DNA of 64,000 bases from Struthio camelus (Eukaryota; Chordata; Aves; Struthioniformes; Struthionidae). Shown one piece after another: positions 38,401-49,082 of this stretch. Below the pieces are notes generated by a model. That model made no database searches and was not told where the DNA came from. It worked only from the letters and a program-made list of their open reading frames with translations. The stretch spans positions 6,448,001 to 6,512,000 of the forward strand of contig NC_090964.1 of assembly GCF_040807025.1 (NCBI RefSeq), given 5' to 3'. How positions within the stretch are numbered: position 1 is the stretch's first letter; each line of letters opens with the position of its first letter. The position numbers were made by a program, and so were the translations under genes.

Positions 38401-41174
38401 CTGCATTTCAGGGCCGGCGCTTGCCCCGGGACGGCCGCAGAGGCCGGCTGGCGGCACCAGCCCCAGGACCGGTGGCCACTCACCGTCCGGGAGGCGGAAG
38501 ACGCTGGCGGGGAAGCGGTGACTGAAAGTGGAGTACTCGATCTCGTACTTGTCGTAGTGGGAGCCCAGGAGGCTGTTGAAGCCCCGCATCTCGTAGTGGA
38601 CGGGCACGGGGCCCCGGGGCGAGCTGGCCACCCGCAGCGTGTAGACGTTCTTCTTGCGGCCCCAGTAGGACACGTTCTGCCACACGGCGCAGCGCTGCCC
38701 GCGGAAATGCTCCTCCCGGACCCGCTGGGCACGGCACAGCGGTTGGGGGGACTTGGCACCGTGCCGAGACCTGCCCGGAGCTGGGCACAGTGCCCCCGCA
38801 GTGACACCATCGTGTGCCCCAGCAGGAAGGGCTTTTCCAGGACAAAGTTGTGACTTTCAAGAGTTTCGGATGATTTTTGCTGACCTGGGCTAGTTTGGAC
38901 TGGCCCAATGCCTGGCACTGCGTGTCCGGGGGTTTCTCACCTGAGAGCATGCACAGCTCCTTCCCATGCATCCATCCCACCTCTGGGCTCTCAGCACCTC
39001 CTGCCAAGCTGGATCCAACCCTGGCTTGTCCCCTCAGCCTTCCCCAGAGCCATCGTCACCCAGGACCAGATCTGGCCTTGCATTTGCCCGCTCCCAGCCA
39101 CGGAGGGCTGCCCTGCTCTCGCAGGGTGGCCTAGCGGCGGCCAAATACACCACGGGGTCCCTTCTCCATGCGTCATGCTTCGGGGCCATGCCCCGGAGCT
39201 CACCTTGAAGTTTTCCAGGCTGGGGAAGACGCTCTGCGGGGCAACGAGGTCTCTGTCGGTGCCGTTGATGCGGAAGCACTTGCGGACGTTGACCTCCGTC
39301 TCCGTGGTCTCGGGCGTCACCTTGAAGCTGGCGCCAAAGGGCTCGATGGAGCCAAACTGGTACGTGATGACTTGGCCTAGGGAGAGGGCCAGACCCCAGG
39401 AAGGCAGCCAGCTGTCACCGCCACCCTGCTGGCGGAGGGTGTCCCACGGCGCCGGCCACCCACTCCCCCCGGGGCGGCCGTGGGGAGCTGCCGGGCTGCC
39501 CTGAGCACCCAGCCCTCTCCCTGCACCGCTGCGCCTTGGGGTGCCAGCCAGGACTCCTGGGCCCTGCCCTGCCCGGGGGCTATCCCTGCCAGGACAGCCA
39601 GGTGACAGAGGGCAGCCCTGCTGCTGGCAAAGAGCTCAGGGCTCAGCGCTTGTGACGGATGAGTGCCAAAGTGGAGCCAAGCCCCCAGGTCCTGGCACAG
39701 AGGTGGCTCCCAGGGCTTTGCTGGGGCACCCACAGCTCCTGGGGAGGGGGTCTGCACCTACCGCCATAGTACTCGATGCGGCTCTTCCCCCCGGTGAGGT
39801 TGTACCAGGCCTCGAAGGGCTCCTTGATCTCGGCGTAGGGCAGGCTGATGACTCCTGCGGGCAGGAGGGCAGGGGCCAGGTTGGCAGGGCTGCGCGGGGA
39901 GCTGGGATGTGGGGCTGAGCCCCATGGAGGGCGCGGGGACCCGGGTGAGGGACAGGGAGCAGCAGGCAGGGCCGGGGCAGGCAGGACAGGGCATTTCCCA
40001 AGGGATGCAAGGCCACTTGCTGCTCCTACCCTGGCCTGGGACATGCCGGGGGACCCCAGCTGTCCCCTCCTATGCAGGGGGAACACGCACCGGCTTTCCA
40101 AGCCCCGTAGCACAGCAATGTGCCACCAACTCAGGCCTGGCAAGGGGTGACATAGATGTGAAGGAGCTCAGACCCCACTCCAGGTACTGGGTTTGCTACC
40201 CGGGGTCTGCAACCCACCCCCCACCATGACCCAAAGCACCGTGCACCCAGGGGTGCTACAGCATCACTGAACTGCTCCCCACCACCGGGTGCTGCCAGCA
40301 ACATCCCAAAGCAGGGATGCACTCAGACCCCAGGTTTTTGTGGGGGATCGGCACCTCCTCGGCTTCGGCACTTGGGGAGGGAGCTGGCAGCCAGAGGTGC
40401 CCAACCACCTGGGCAGCACTGCCCGCTCGGTGCTGAGGTGGCACCTTCCAGGTGGGACACCCAGACGCCATCCCCAGCCCAGTCCCCCCAGTGGTACCTG
40501 TGACATGATAGACATCCCCAAACGTGGGTATCTCCAGAAGAGCTTCGCTCTCTGCTCCTGGAAGAGAAAGACCCCCTTTAGGCTGTGGGTTCCCTGCAGT
40601 GCCGAGGCTAGAGGAGGTGCCGGTCCCCAGCTCGCCACCTGTGATGAAGCAGCTCTTGGAGACATGGCTGGAGCCAGGGGAGCCTGCGCCGGTGGCACGA
40701 GGACAAGGGGCCACAAGGCTCAACCCCAGCCAGGGCAGAGCAGAGCTCAGGGATCCCTATGCCATGCATCCCCACACCTTTGCCAACACTTTGGGTTGAG
40801 CCCCCCACCCCTACGCATCCCCCCCCAGGGATTCCCACTGCCCTTGGCTAGACCTGGGGGGCAGCCTCCTCTCCCCAGCTCAGGGGCGTCCCAAAGCCCC
40901 CTGTGTTGGAGGCCAGCTCCAAAGCACAAAGGGCAACCACACACACCCCAGGGTGCTGGGCCAGCCCAAGGGCTGTCAGAGCCCCACTTGCCATCCTCAC
41001 CCAGCAACCCTTTCCAGGGGGTGAAGACCCCACCAGCAGCCAGGACCACCCCAGCACAGTGGCTAAAGGGCTGGACAGCATTGGGGACACAGCACCTATC
41101 TGCTGAACTTGACCATGGTGCTCACCTAGCAGCACAGCAACTCCCAGCACCAGCAGCCACCCCAGCCCTTCCAT
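35454..41174 (-). CDS. CFAD-like secreted papain-family cysteine protease, copy A, 547 aa
   Basis: Eleven exons: 41126-41174, 40498-40557, 39762-39854, 39204-39376, 38484-38724, 37688-37889, 37027-37220, 36690-36781, 36442-36603, 35943-36132, 35454-35641. Their 1644 nt are in frame with GT/AG borders. A hydrophobic signal peptide ([17 protein letters not shown]) precedes an N-terminal domain (about 20-235) found in counting factor associated protein D and insect 26-29 kDa proteinase. An ERFNIN-type I29 propeptide follows ([11 protein letters not shown]...[15 protein letters not shown]), then a C1A peptidase domain from about 327. The catalytic set is complete: Gln346, Cys352 (CGSCW), His494 (LDHAV), Asn514 (IKNSW). 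NLT is an N-glycosylation site. The product should be a lysosomal or secreted/digestive protease; the substrate is unknown. A TATA-like element (cttaaatac, 41215-41223) lies upstream of the start. Mammals appear to lack this family. Confidence 0.9.
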
Positions 41175-41224
41175 CCTGCTCCCCCAGCCCATGCTGCCCT
41201 GCACCCGAGGGCAACTTAAATACA

Positions 41225-42800
41225 GTGGGTGGTAGGTGGGTGGGCAGGGGACCTTCTGCAGCCAATAGGGAAAGCCCAGCCCTTCCCACTGGCTGGGACT
41301 GTAGCAAGGGGGAGGCGTGGCTTTGTGTTGCCCCCTCCCCATGGGTGTCTCCCCCCCCCCATAGCAGGGTGGGTGCCAATGCCAGGTGTTTGCAGGGCAG
41401 GGGGCAGCAGGACAGGAGCTGGACCCTCAGAGGCAGCCCCGGGGCCAGCAGTGGGTGCTGGGGGTGCCCCCGCTCTGCCGGCAGCGGTGCACCGTGGGCA
41501 GGGGGAGCATTTGCAGCAGCTGGGGGAGAAGAGGCTCCAGCAAGACCCCACCAGCCCCCTGGGAGGGCGCCCGCACCTGGCGTGTAGGTTGAAGCCCCTC
41601 GGGGGGCTCCCTGCTCTCCTGCGGCGGAGGCAAGGCATCCCGCGCAGCCACAGCGAGATGCAGGGCCGTTTGCATCCCTGCATCCTCGGGGCGCTAGCCG
41701 GGCAAGGCCAGGGCTGCACTCAGAGGCTTTTAATTGGAAAAAGAGGAAAGACATGATTCAAATGCAGTGAGCTACAGGGAAGAGAAAGACACAGCGAGGG
41801 GAAGAGCACCGTCTTGACCGCAGAGTGGCCTTCACCCACCCCACTTGCTCCACGTCCAGCTGGCCCCCGGCCCAAGGTAACAGCGAGTGGCTGCAGGGCC
41901 ACCCGAGCCAGCCCGTTCCCGGGAGCCCCAAACAAGCTGATAAGGGCTGCGCGCGGGTCGGGCGCACGCACCGCTGGGACGAGCCGGTCTGGGACGGATG
42001 CACCCGCGCGGAGGCTGCAGCACCTCCCCGGGGACCGCTGCTGGGACAGCACACAGGTGCAGAGGTTTGGGTTGCACGAGATGCCACATGCGCTGCCCAA
42101 AAGCTTCCTGCCCAGAGTCTGTATCACCAAAGATAAAACAACTGGGGTTACAGCAGAGGCACAGGCTGCCCAGCCCCTGCCTTGCAGCTGGCATAAAGCA
42201 GGCTTTCCCCACCCAAGGGCGGCAGAGGTGACAGGCCTCGCGGGGCAACGGGGCCAAAGGCAAACCCAGCTGTTGACATCCCATCCCGTAGCCACAACAC
42301 AGGGCTGGGCAGAGGCTGGATGCCATCCCCACTGTGTACCAGGAATTTCCCAGCTCAGCACAATTCCCTGGGCTTCTTTTTGCTCCACCTCGGGAGACAG
42401 AGCAGGGAAAAACCTCTGCCCTTGGTGTCTGAGCTGGTTCAGCCAAGGCCTGATGGCTCAGTGAAGCAGGCATTGGCCCTCTCCCCGTGAGGCCCCGGTG
42501 GTCCCACCAGACTGAGAGAAAAGGGGTTGGAGGACATGGACTAGGGCAGGAGCTGGAGAGCAGAGCCCCAGGGAGCCAGCTGTACGGCTGGCTGGGGTAT
42601 GGGGGTAACTAGTCTTCACCATCAGCCCCCAGCAAGCAGCTGGTTGCAGAGACCAGGGTCTCCTAATCCTAGAGCATCCTGCCCATCAGCATGAGAGTCT
42701 GGAGCTCAGGGAGGCCCTAGAGGAGTTTTCCCCATGCAGAGAGAGCAGGGCTGGGTGAGAAACCCTTTACTGCCTTTCCCCCACCTTTAGAAGCAAGACA
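41225..42800. other. Spacer between the two tandem protease genes
   Basis: About 1.6 kb between the promoter of copy A and the poly(A) site of copy B. No exon was recognised. Longer frames (for example 41814-42464 plus) lack domains and splice support. Confidence 0.5.
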
Positions 42801-42816
42801 GTGTTTTTCCACGGTT

Positions 42817-42822
42817 TTTATT
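42817..42822 (-). terminator. Polyadenylation signal of protease gene B
   Basis: AATAAA on the minus strand (plus: ggttTTTATTggtc), about 195 nt after the stop at 43015. Confidence 0.75.
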
Positions 42823-43014
42823 GGTCCCCATCCAGCCCAGAACTGCTGCATCAGGGGCCCTGGCCCATGAAGAACAGAGACTGTGTTGTCCAGCACCTCA
42901 TCCACCTTCCCCACCCCAGCCTCAGCTTCCTTCACCTTGCTGCGCTCCCCAAAGGGTTTGATCCTCCCCCCCAAGGGGAGTTACTCTGCCCCAGGAGGGC
43001 GGTGAGGTGGCCCT

Positions 43015-46000
43015 TCAGGCCAGGATGGGGTAGGTGGCTTCAGTGGCCACACCACAGTTGTTGTCCTTCATAGCCATAAGGATGTAGCCATCGTTGCCCC
43101 AGTACGTGGACCAGGAGTTCTTGATCAGCCAGTAGGTCTCTCCCTGAAGCACACCGTAGCCCACAGCCAGCACCGCGTGGTCCAGCTCACCCGGCTTGTT
43201 TGCTGGAGGGGAGGACAGCAGAGCCAGGTCACCACAGCAGGCAGCCTTGCGCTCATGTCAACCGGTTGACTCCTCCACCCCTTCCCAAGCTGCTCAAGGG
43301 CAGTGCTAGGGAGGGAACCCAGGCATCCTGGTGGCCCAGCTCCCCCCATGCAGGGTAAAAAGAATGATCACATGGGCCTGGCATGGCCCTGGGTGCTGCT
43401 GGCCACCCATGTCCCTCATACCGCCCAACTCACCACACTTTGGCTCATAGTAGATGCCATTGGAGTAGAAGGAGAAGGTCTTGTGTGAGGCATCGATGCT
43501 CACTGCCACGGGGCCGTGCTTGTAGATAGCAGCTTTGACAGCTGTGATGTTGCCCGAGGTGACGTTGACATAGCCTGTGATCTTGCCCAGCATCTCAGAC
43601 TGGTTGTAGTGGCACAAGCCATTCTGCAGCACCCAGGAAGACTGGGTCACCAGGAGCCCCCAGGTCCCCTTGCTGCTCCCACGCTCAGGGAGGGTGCGTG
43701 GGCACCAATTTGGGGTCAGGCTGCTTCAGCATCCCTGCTTTGGCCCTTCCAGCCTCCCTGGCCCACCAAGGTGGGGATGTTTGCCCAGTCACTGCCTGGG
43801 GAGGCTGCTCTGCACCCAAAGCTGGCTGGAGGCCACGTCTCTCACCCCAAGCAGCCCTGCTCCCTCTGTCTGCCCCAGGCATAGAGGGACCAGAGGCTGC
43901 AGCACCACCCACACATGGAGGGGCCTCGCCCCTGTTTGGTAAGAAGGGAAACTGAGGCAGGCAGTGACAAAACAGTCTGGCTGAGCCTTGGGACTGGGCT
44001 TTGCACTGTGCTTTGAAGTTCAGGGGATGCCTTGGGGAGAGGGAAGTTTCTCCATCTGCAGAACCTGTTGGCAGCTCCGATGCAGGGCACCCATCCCCAT
44101 CGGCTGCACCAGCACCAGCCCAGGGACCCCACCAGGGCCGGGCCGCCCTCACCTGCCCCTTGTAGGTGCCATAGGACTCAGTGCTCGCGATGCCACTGTG
44201 TTTCTTGATCCACTCGTAGGCACGCCACTCCTCGCCCCCATCGCACGCATAGTTCCCAAAGCCCCAGGAGCAGTCGATGAGGACTTGCTGGGACAGGGGG
44301 GTCAGCACGCCGGTCTGCGGGGACAGGGACACGCTGCAGGGACCGAGCCCGGCACCTCCCGGCCCTGCGCCGTGGCCGCCTGCCCCAGCCCCGCTCGCAC
44401 CTTGAGGAAGAGGGCCCCCTCCATGGCACCCGTCGTAGCGAAGCTCCAGCAGGACCCGCAGACGGCCTGGTCCTTCACAGGCGTCACCGCGCCTGGGGTT
44501 CACAGGGGTTAAAAGCAGGCAAATGGGAAACAGAGGCAGGCATCGAGGACACGCCGCACTCCCAAATACATCACGGACAGGGCTTAGCCGCTAACTCAGG
44601 GCTGGTGAACGCATTAACTCGCTCCGGACTGACCCTCGGGGCTATACCGAGGTGGGGGAGAAATCCAGATGTGGTGGTTCACATCTGTTTCTCCCTAGGG
44701 CACTGGGCTGAGCAAGGGCCGAGCATCTCTTGCTCGAGGAGCACTGTCGCTGTCTTGCAGGTGAGCAGAGCGGGGGCACGGGGACGTCTGGGACCCGAGT
44801 GACAACACGGCCCCCCATCATGGGGATGGGGAGGGGGTGAGTTGGCCTGCTCTGACTTTGCATCGCCCCGCAGCACCCCCGGCACAGAGAGCCCATCCGT
44901 GGGCTGACGGGAGGCAGCATCTGTCCCAGCCCGGCCACCTCCGACCCCGCACGCACCGTACAGCCGCCAGTCGAGGCTCTCGGGCAGGATGAGGCCGGCG
45001 TAGCGCTCGGCGGCGAAGGGCTGCCCGTTGTTGGGAGCGCGGCTCCTGCGGCGGCCCCGGAGCACGGCCAGCTCCTGGGGCGTGCGGTCAGCCAGGTGGT
45101 TCAGCGCCAGCGTGTAGGAGAGGGCGGCCCGGTTTTTGGAGTGCACGAACCTGCGGCAGGGCCGGGGCGTGAGGGTGGGCACCCGCTCTGCCCCCTGCCC
45201 CAGCCCAACGGGGGAAGCCATGCTGCAAGACCCCCAGGGGACGGGGAGCCAAGGCGGGGGGGGGGGGGTGTGCAGCCCCTACCTCATGTTGTGGACGAAG
45301 ACATGCTGCCTGTGCTCCATCTCCCGCGCCGAGCCGTACCGCCGGCCGAAACGCTTCCTGTAGTGGTGAAACACCTCGTGGGCCCAGGGCTGGTGCCGTC
45401 CCACCAAGTCCTCCATGGGGTTCGCCAGGACCCGGTGCTCCACCGCGCTCCCCGGCAGGCCCCCGCACTGCTTGGTCTCTGGGACGCAAGGAGGGGAAGC
45501 CGTCAGCTCCGTGGGACCCGCGGCCGCTCTGGGTGCCGTCATCCCCTTGGGGACGGGATCGGGCCCCAGACGGCCCCGGTTTGCCATCCCCCTTCCCTTG
45601 GCACCACCCTGCCCGTCTCGAGCCTCAGAGATGCTCAGTACCCCAAGGAGGGGAGCAGAGCCCCTCGGTCCACATGCACCCAGGACTGCCCTGCTGCAAA
45701 ACCCTCCCCAGCTGGTCGGGATTTGGGGACCCCCTGCCCCTTCGGTCGCCCCTTCCCCATGCTGGGGAGTCCCAGGATGCTGGGGAAGAGCAGGGCTGGC
45801 TGCTGGGACGTGCCAGCGAGGGGGTCCCTGCCCTCCTTACCGTTACCGGGCAGGTCGAAGATGGAGGGGGGGAAGCTGTTGTCGAAGTCGCTGTAGGCGA
45901 TCTCGTACTTGTCGTAGTGGGAGCCCAGCAGGCTGTTGTAGCCCCGCATCTCGTAGTGGACGGGCACCACGCCGCAGCTCGAGTTGGTCACCCACATGGT

Positions 46001-49000
46001 GTACACGTTCTTCTTCTGCGCCCAGCGGGTGACGTTCTGCCACATGGCGCAGTACCGGCCCCGGTAGTACTCCTCCCGCACAAACTGGGGGCACCAGGGT
46101 GTCAGGGCTGCGCCGAGCGGGGCAAGGACACGGGTGCAGCAGGCGGGACAGACCTGCCTGCCCCTGCCCAGCGAGTGCAGCCCCTGGGGGACGTCCCCGC
46201 CGCCCAAGGCACTCTATGATGCAGCTGCCCTCCCTCTCCAAAGGGTTTTGGATTTTTCCAGAGCTGCTTTCTCTGTGCATTTCCCAACTTTCTCCCCACG
46301 TGCGCTTGTCCTGCACAGCAGCATCTCGCTGCACCGGGCCCTGCTGCAGAGCCCTGGGGCAGCACGGAGCCAAACCGCCGTGCAGGGACTTGCCTGGCCT
46401 GTCCAAAGCGCCGTGTCTGCGTGGGCTGCGACATATTGCAACACGGCTGCTGGGATTGGGAAAGAAGCGGTGAGCCCGGTCCGGGCAAGAGCTGGCTCCT
46501 CCACCTCTGGAGCCTCCCACCGATCCAGGTGGAGAGTGACCCTCCCTGCACACATGCAACATGGGTGCCCGTCCAGGCACGCGGGAACCCATGGGCCTGT
46601 CCCAGCACCCGGGAGAGGTGAGCGGGGATGGAGAGGAGCGTCTCCAGCCTCGGGATGCTCTCGGCAGTGGGTTGGAGCCAGGCTCCGGCGTTTCTCCTCC
46701 TGGCTCACCTTGAAGCCGTCCATGCTGGGGAAGACGCTCTGAGCCTTGACCACGTCCTCCTTGGAGCCCGGCAGCTGGAAGCATTTCCTAGTGTTCACTT
46801 CTTTCTCGGTGGTTTCTGGTGTGATCTTGTACCGCATCCCATAGGGCTTCACCAAGCCGAACTGGTAGGTTATCACCTGCCCTGTGCCAGCCAGAGAGGG
46901 AAACTGAGGCCCCGCGTTTCCCCACAGCGCAGCTCCACCCCCAGCCACCCTTTGCACACAAGTCTCTGGGATCTTTCTTCAGACCCCGCTAACCATCCTG
47001 AATGCAATGCAGCTGCACCCACGCCAGCACGGGCACCCAAGGGAGCCCTGGTGTTCGCCAGGGCTCCTGCCCCACTGCATCCTCGCTCCAGCAGGATGGG
47101 GCCAGCACAGACGGGTCCCACTGCTCTGCTTACCCCCGTAATACTGGATCCGGCTCTTGTTTCCCGTCAGGTTGTACCAGGCTTCGAAGGGCTCCTCGAT
47201 CTCGGCATAGGGCAAGTTAATGACTCCTGCAGGGCATGAGACAGGTCACCAAGCTGAGCCACCGTCCCTGTGGCCTTGGGGAGGTGGTGACAGCCAGGAA
47301 CCCAGACAGGCCACTCGCCGTGGCACCTCCGCGCTCCCCACGCTCCTCCTCAGCTCTGCCCGAGGCACAACCCATCCCAGAGCACCCCCCGGGCAGGACA
47401 GGACAGGCGACCCCAGCACAGGCATCCTCCCGCATGTGACAGGCACATGCCAACACCCCCACAGACCCAGTGGGGAGATACTCCCCCAGCTTGGCACAGG
47501 GACAGTCTGGCCCTGCCCGGCACCAGGCATCCTCCGCTCCTGCCATGTCAACAGGGGCTGCAGGGTCCCGGCTGTGCTCAGCACCCGCTCCTGGCCCAGG
47601 GACCGCTACCTTTGACGTGGTAGATGGAGCCAAACTGAGGGCATGCGCGGGAGAGCTCGCAGTCTTTTCCTGGAAGACAGAGAGGCAGGGATCAGTCCGA
47701 GCTGGCCCCCCACAGCCAGGCTGGGAGATGGGGAGATGTGGAGGTCCAGGGACCGAGGGCTGTTTGCGTGAAAGCACCCATTCGCTGCAGCCCCTCATAG
47801 ATGGCACCAGGGGGCTTGGACCAAAGCAGCTCTCCGTACCAGCAAAGACCATGCAGAGACGGACAGACCTTCCGAGGGCCACCACACCCTGCTGTTCTGC
47901 ACCCCTAAGGAGCCACATTGCAGCTAGGGTGACCACTGGGCCCACATCCCCGTGGACAGCAGTGCCACCCCCATGGCTGGCAGCAAAGGTTTGGGTTGAG
48001 GTTTCCGAGCAGAGATGCCCAAGGCACACAGCAAAGCCTTCCCTGCGTCCCCGATGAGCGGGACGTGGTTCTGGGGTGCTGGGGGACCGGCAGGACCTGC
48101 CCCAGCATGGGAGCCTGTTCATCCCCCGTGGCGTCTCGCCAGCAGCATCCCATTTCAGCTTGTGCAACCCCACGCCAACACACCCTGCCTCTGGAAACGC
48201 GACTTTCCCTCTGTCAGCATCTTCATCCTCCCAGGAACCACAGGAAAGGGGCGACCCAGCAGCACAGGGGGAAGGACTGACCCACCGTAGGACCAGGACC
48301 CACCTGGGTGCTGCTTCTCCTCCAAGACCCAGGATCACCAGCAGCCTCCAATCACCCCCTGGGGCTGCCCCTTGCACCCTCCGCAGCCAAATCCTTGGTG
48401 CCAAGAGACACCCCTGCCACTTGGGTTTGGGGCACCCGCTGCCAGCACCTGGGGCATAAGAGCCAGCAAGGGAGCCAGCAACCTGCCACCCTGCTGCCAG
48501 CTCGATTTTAGAGCTGCCCAGAAAGGGGGGGTCCCCCTGGGGCACGGTCCCCTCCTGCCGCTGCTTCCGGTGCAGAGCCAGCCCCACAACTGCCTGCAGA
48601 TGGTGAAAGTAAGGAAGTGACTCGGTTGCATGTGTACGATAAAGCCGTGCTTGCTGAATTTAGCCCCATTTTCATCTCCCCCAGCCCTCAAGGCGTTTCA
48701 CCCCATTTTCTCACCCCTCCCAACCACTCTTATCTCTCAGGGTGGAGAACTGGGGCCCCCAACAAGCTACGCAAGGGGCACATAGGGATCCAGGCCAGCA
48801 TGGGGGCAAGAAATCCTTCTCCAGCCCGTTTGCCCTGCATTCCCAGTCCTGCATGTACAGAGGTGGGAAGCAAAACCTTTGCGGGTGCCCTGGGCTCCCC
48901 CATCCCCAGGGCATCCCCAGCAGCAGCCAAAACCGCACCGAGATGTCACCCCACAGCCGCAGGTGGGACACACTCACCCCGGACAGCAGCGCACAGCACG

Positions 49001-49029
49001 CAGGCCACGACCCAGCAGAGAACGCCCAT
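43015..49029 (-). CDS. CFAD-like secreted papain-family cysteine protease, copy B, 547 aa
   Basis: Exons: 48978-49029, 47610-47669, 47134-47226, 46709-46881, 45841-46084, 45283-45478, 44957-45150, 44401-44492, 44153-44314, 43434-43623, 43015-43202, again 1644 nt and 547 aa. All splice phases match copy A. The lengths differ only in exon 1 (+3), exon 5 (+3) and exon 6 (-6). The signal peptide is [18 protein letters not shown]. The second exon adds two cysteines ([11 protein letters not shown]) that copy A lacks. Gln346, Cys352, His494 and Asn514 are all present, so both copies should be active. The end is [10 protein letters not shown], against [10 protein letters not shown] in copy A. A TATA-like ctttaaac lies at 49075-49082. 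The gene is head-to-tail with copy A and is clearly its tandem duplicate. Parts (exon 7; exon 8 to most of exon 9) are almost identical between the copies, and the rest is well diverged. Confidence 0.9.
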
Positions 49030-49082
49030 CCTCGCCGCCTGCGTCGCCCCGGCCTGCCCGGGCAGAGCGCTCGCCTTTAAAC

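Noticed and set aside
40289-41587. 432-codon plus-strand frame opposite protease gene A exons 1-2
   Set aside because: A shadow of the minus-strand gene and its GC-rich introns, with no domain.
47217-48587. 456-codon minus-strand frame inside protease gene B introns
   Set aside because: It runs through exon 2 and its flanking introns in a different reading, with no similarity to any family.
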